NCBI RefSeq assembly: GCF_900102015.1
Contig: NZ_FNAT01000001.1
Location: 62,001 to 126,000 of the forward strand
Source: Limimaricola pyoseonensis
GTDB lineage: Bacteria; Pseudomonadota; Alphaproteobacteria; Rhodobacterales; Rhodobacteraceae
Direction of reading: 5' to 3'
Length of the DNA stretch: 64,000 nt
In this document: positions 62,359-64,000 of the stretch, one piece after another
Layout: every line of letters begins with the position of its first letter
Numbering within the stretch: position 1 is the first letter of the stretch
Notes under the pieces: model-generated
Seen by the model: the letters and a program-made list of their open reading frames with translations, nothing else
What the model was told of the DNA's origin: nothing
Databases searched by the model: none
Translations under genes and position numbers: made by a program

Positions 62359-62632
62359 GCCGCGCCCGCTCTTCCTGGTGCGCGCCTCCTACCGCCGGCG
62401 GAGGCTGCGCGACGCCGCGCGGCTCGCCCCGGCGGCCGCGGCGCTGCTTTGGACGTTGCCGCTGATCTGGCCGCGCGGCGAGACGCGGATCTCGGTCGTG
62501 CTGGTCTATCTTTTCGTCGTCTGGGGGCTGAGCGTGGCGGTGGCGGCGCTGATGGCCCGGGCCCTGCTGCGCGCCGATGCCGCCGAGCCGGGCCCGCGGG
62601 ACGCCCCCGACGAGCGGGAGCCCCCGGAATGA
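62345..62632 (+). CDS. Small two-helix membrane protein
   Basis: 95 residues from a TTG at 62345 that overlaps the response regulator end; a GTG at 62378 is an alternative. Two hydrophobic helices at about 30-45 and 50-72 and a Pro/Glu-rich tail. It sits between the response regulator and the symporter-kinase, as DUF4212-like small proteins sit beside solute:sodium symporters. I cannot confirm that family, but it could be the small subunit of the symporter domain. Confidence 0.6.
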   Translation: MRGPEPRPLFLVRASYRRRRLRDAARLAPAAAALLWTLPLIWPRGETRISVVLVYLFVVWGLSVAVAALMARALLRADAAEPGPRDAPDEREPPE

Positions 62633-62642
62633 GGCGGCGCCG

Positions 62643-64000
62643 ATGCTGAGCTTCAACGGGCTGGTCGCGATCTCGGCGACCTATGTGGCGTTTCTCTTCG
62701 CGGTGGCCTTCGCGGCCGACCGGCGGGCGGCGCGCGGGCATGACGGCTGGCTGCGCAGCCCGTGGATCTACACGCTGTCGCTGTCGATCTACTGCACCGC
62801 CTGGACATTCTACGGCGCGGTCGGCTACGCGGCGCGGTCGGGGCTCGAATATCTCACGATCTATCTCGGCCCGAGCCTCGTCATGCTCGGCTGGTGGTGG
62901 CTCCTGCGCAAGCTGGTCCGGATCGGCCGGGCCCAGCGCATCACCTCGATCGCCGACCTCGTTTCCTCGCGCTTCGGCAAGTCGACCTCGCTCGGGGTCA
63001 TCGTCACCCTGCTCGCGGTGGTCGGCGTCACCCCCTACATCGCGCTGCAGCTGCAATCGATCAGCCAGAGCTTCGCGGTGTTCGGCGCCGCCGGCGGCGC
63101 GCGCTGGCACGGGCTCGATGCCGGGTCGGTCGCGCTGTGGTCGGCGGCCGGTCTCGCGCTCTTCACCATCCTCTTCGGCACCCGCAACCTCGACGCCAAC
63201 GAGCGCCACCACGGCATCGTCATGGCCGTCGCGGTCGAGGCCGTGGTCAAGCTCGGCGCGCTGGTCGCGGTCGGCGTCTTCGTGGTCTGGGGCCTGGGCG
63301 GCGGTCCGGCCGGGATGCTGGCGCGGATCGACGCCTCGCCGATCGCCGCGTGGGAGCAGTCGGGCGGGCGCTGGGTCGCCTACACCGCGCTCTCGGCCGC
63401 GGCGCTTCTGTGCCTGCCGCGTATGTTCCAGGTGCTGGTGGTCGAGAATGCCGACGAGAGCCACCTCGCCACGGCGAGCTGGGCCTTCCCGCTCTATCTT
63501 CTGGTGATGAGCCTCTTCGTGGTGCCGATCGCGGTGATGGGGCTCGAGCTGCTGCCCGGCACCAACCCCGACATGTTCGTGCTCACCCTGCCGCTCAGCC
63601 AGGGCCGCGAGGGGCTGGCGGTCTGGGCGTTCCTCGGCGGCTTTTCCTCGGCCACCTCGATGGTGCTGGTGGCGACCATCGCGCTCGCGACCATGGTGTC
63701 GAACCACATCGTGGTGCCGCTGTGGCTGCGGGCGCGCTCGGGCGGCGCGATGATGTCGGGCGACGTGCGCTCGGTGGTGCTGACGGCGCGGCGGCTGTCG
63801 ATCGTCGCGGTGCTGGGGCTCGGCTACCTCTATTTCCGGCTGTCGGGCGGCGGCGCGGCGCTGGCCTCGATCGGCCTCGTCGCCTTCGTCGGCGTGGTGC
63901 AGGTGCTGCCGGCCATGATCGGCGGGCTGTTCTGGCGCGGCGCCACCCGCGGCGGCGCGGCGGCGGGGCTGCTGGCGGGCTTCGGGCTCTGGCTCTGGAC
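62643..64000 (+). CDS. Sodium:solute symporter-domain sensor histidine kinase, N-terminal part (truncated by window edge)
   Basis: The frame is open from the ATG at 62643 to the window end (452 codons). The visible part is a solute:sodium symporter-like domain with about twelve helices. Family features include the early IYCTAWTFYGAVGYAARSG and the RITSIADLVSSRFGKS loop near residue 100. This form at the start of a protein next to a response regulator is characteristic of CbrA/CrbS-type sensor kinases; the kinase core would lie beyond 64000. A plain PutP-like transporter cannot be excluded from what is visible. Confidence 0.82.
   Translation, partial: MLSFNGLVAISATYVAFLFAVAFAADRRAARGHDGWLRSPWIYTLSLSIYCTAWTFYGAVGYAARSGLEYLTIYLGPSLVMLGWWWLLRKLVRIGRAQRITSIADLVSSRFGKSTSLGVIVTLLAVVGVTPYIALQLQSISQSFAVFGAAGGARWHGLDAGSVALWSAAGLALFTILFGTRNLDANERHHGIVMAVAVEAVVKLGALVAVGVFVVWGLGGGPAGMLARIDASPIAAWEQSGGRWVAYTALSAAALLCLPRMFQVLVVENADESHLATASWAFPLYLLVMSLFVVPIAVMGLELLPGTNPDMFVLTLPLSQGREGLAVWAFLGGFSSATSMVLVATIALATMVSNHIVVPLWLRARSGGAMMSGDVRSVVLTARRLSIVAVLGLGYLYFRLSGGGAALASIGLVAFVGVVQVLPAMIGGLFWRGATRGGAAAGLLAGFGLWLW

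Overview
The window looks like a chromosomal segment of a high-GC alphaproteobacterium, most likely order Rhodobacterales (Paracoccaceae/Roseobacter group). The evidence is the smoEFGKS-mtlK polyol operon with SmoC and SmoD, the PhyR/NepR/EcfG general stress response (alphaproteobacterial only), a ScfR-type regulator, an NDUFA12-type Complex I accessory protein and a DUF2155 protein. The species cannot be fixed from the sequence. I see no rRNA, tRNA, CRISPR array, insertion sequence or prophage. Coding density is very high, many neighbouring genes overlap by 1-4 bp (ATGA, GTGA, TGATG), and no gap between genes exceeds 300 bp.

Layout. 1-1831: the end of a cyanide-insensitive-type bd quinol oxidase operon (cydA 3' part, cydB, a 31-residue DUF2474 subunit). 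1836-5893 (minus): cvpA, radA, a two-helix membrane coiled-coil protein and alr. 5980-14410: sorbitol/mannitol module smoEFGKS-mtlK, with convergent smoDC. 14490-18080: a fused 5-oxoprolinase. 18275-23143: a pqiA1-pqiA2-pqiB-pqiC lipid transport operon whose PqiB carries a 100-residue tandem-repeat tail. 23298-25035: an IolB-like isomerase and corA. 25066-31514 (minus): glycogen operon glgC-glgA-glgX-pgm. 31695-36719: fructose-type ABC system frcBCAK with a divergent ROK repressor. 36911-39076: trehalose synthesis otsBA. 39312-46383: general stress response core (BrkB/YihY protein, Crp-like regulator, phyR, nepR-ecfG-histidine kinase-phospholipase D, and a 28-residue membrane peptide). 46572-49824: clpP, clpX, RidA-like, NDUFA12-like and DUF2155 genes. 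49788-52935 (minus): aat, accC-accB and an unknown gene. 53083-64000: acetyl-CoA synthetase, a branched-chain-type ABC transporter (livFGMH plus a Tat-exported binding protein), then divergently a ScfR regulator, a response regulator, a small membrane protein and a symporter-domain histidine kinase that runs off the window.

How the parts fit. Much of the window deals with carbon capture and storage: polyols and a fructose-type sugar are imported, and hexose phosphate can go to glycogen or trehalose. Four sites with the GGAAC...GTT pattern of EcfG promoters lie before phyR, otsBA, the BrkB gene and the 28-residue ORF, so trehalose synthesis and envelope functions are probably stress-controlled. 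The last 11 kb looks like one module for uptake, sensing and CoA activation of a small carboxylate, with divergent promoters and a repeated GATCTGAAAA element in the central control region. In three separate ABC operons a GC-rich hairpin sits between the binding-protein gene and the permease genes.
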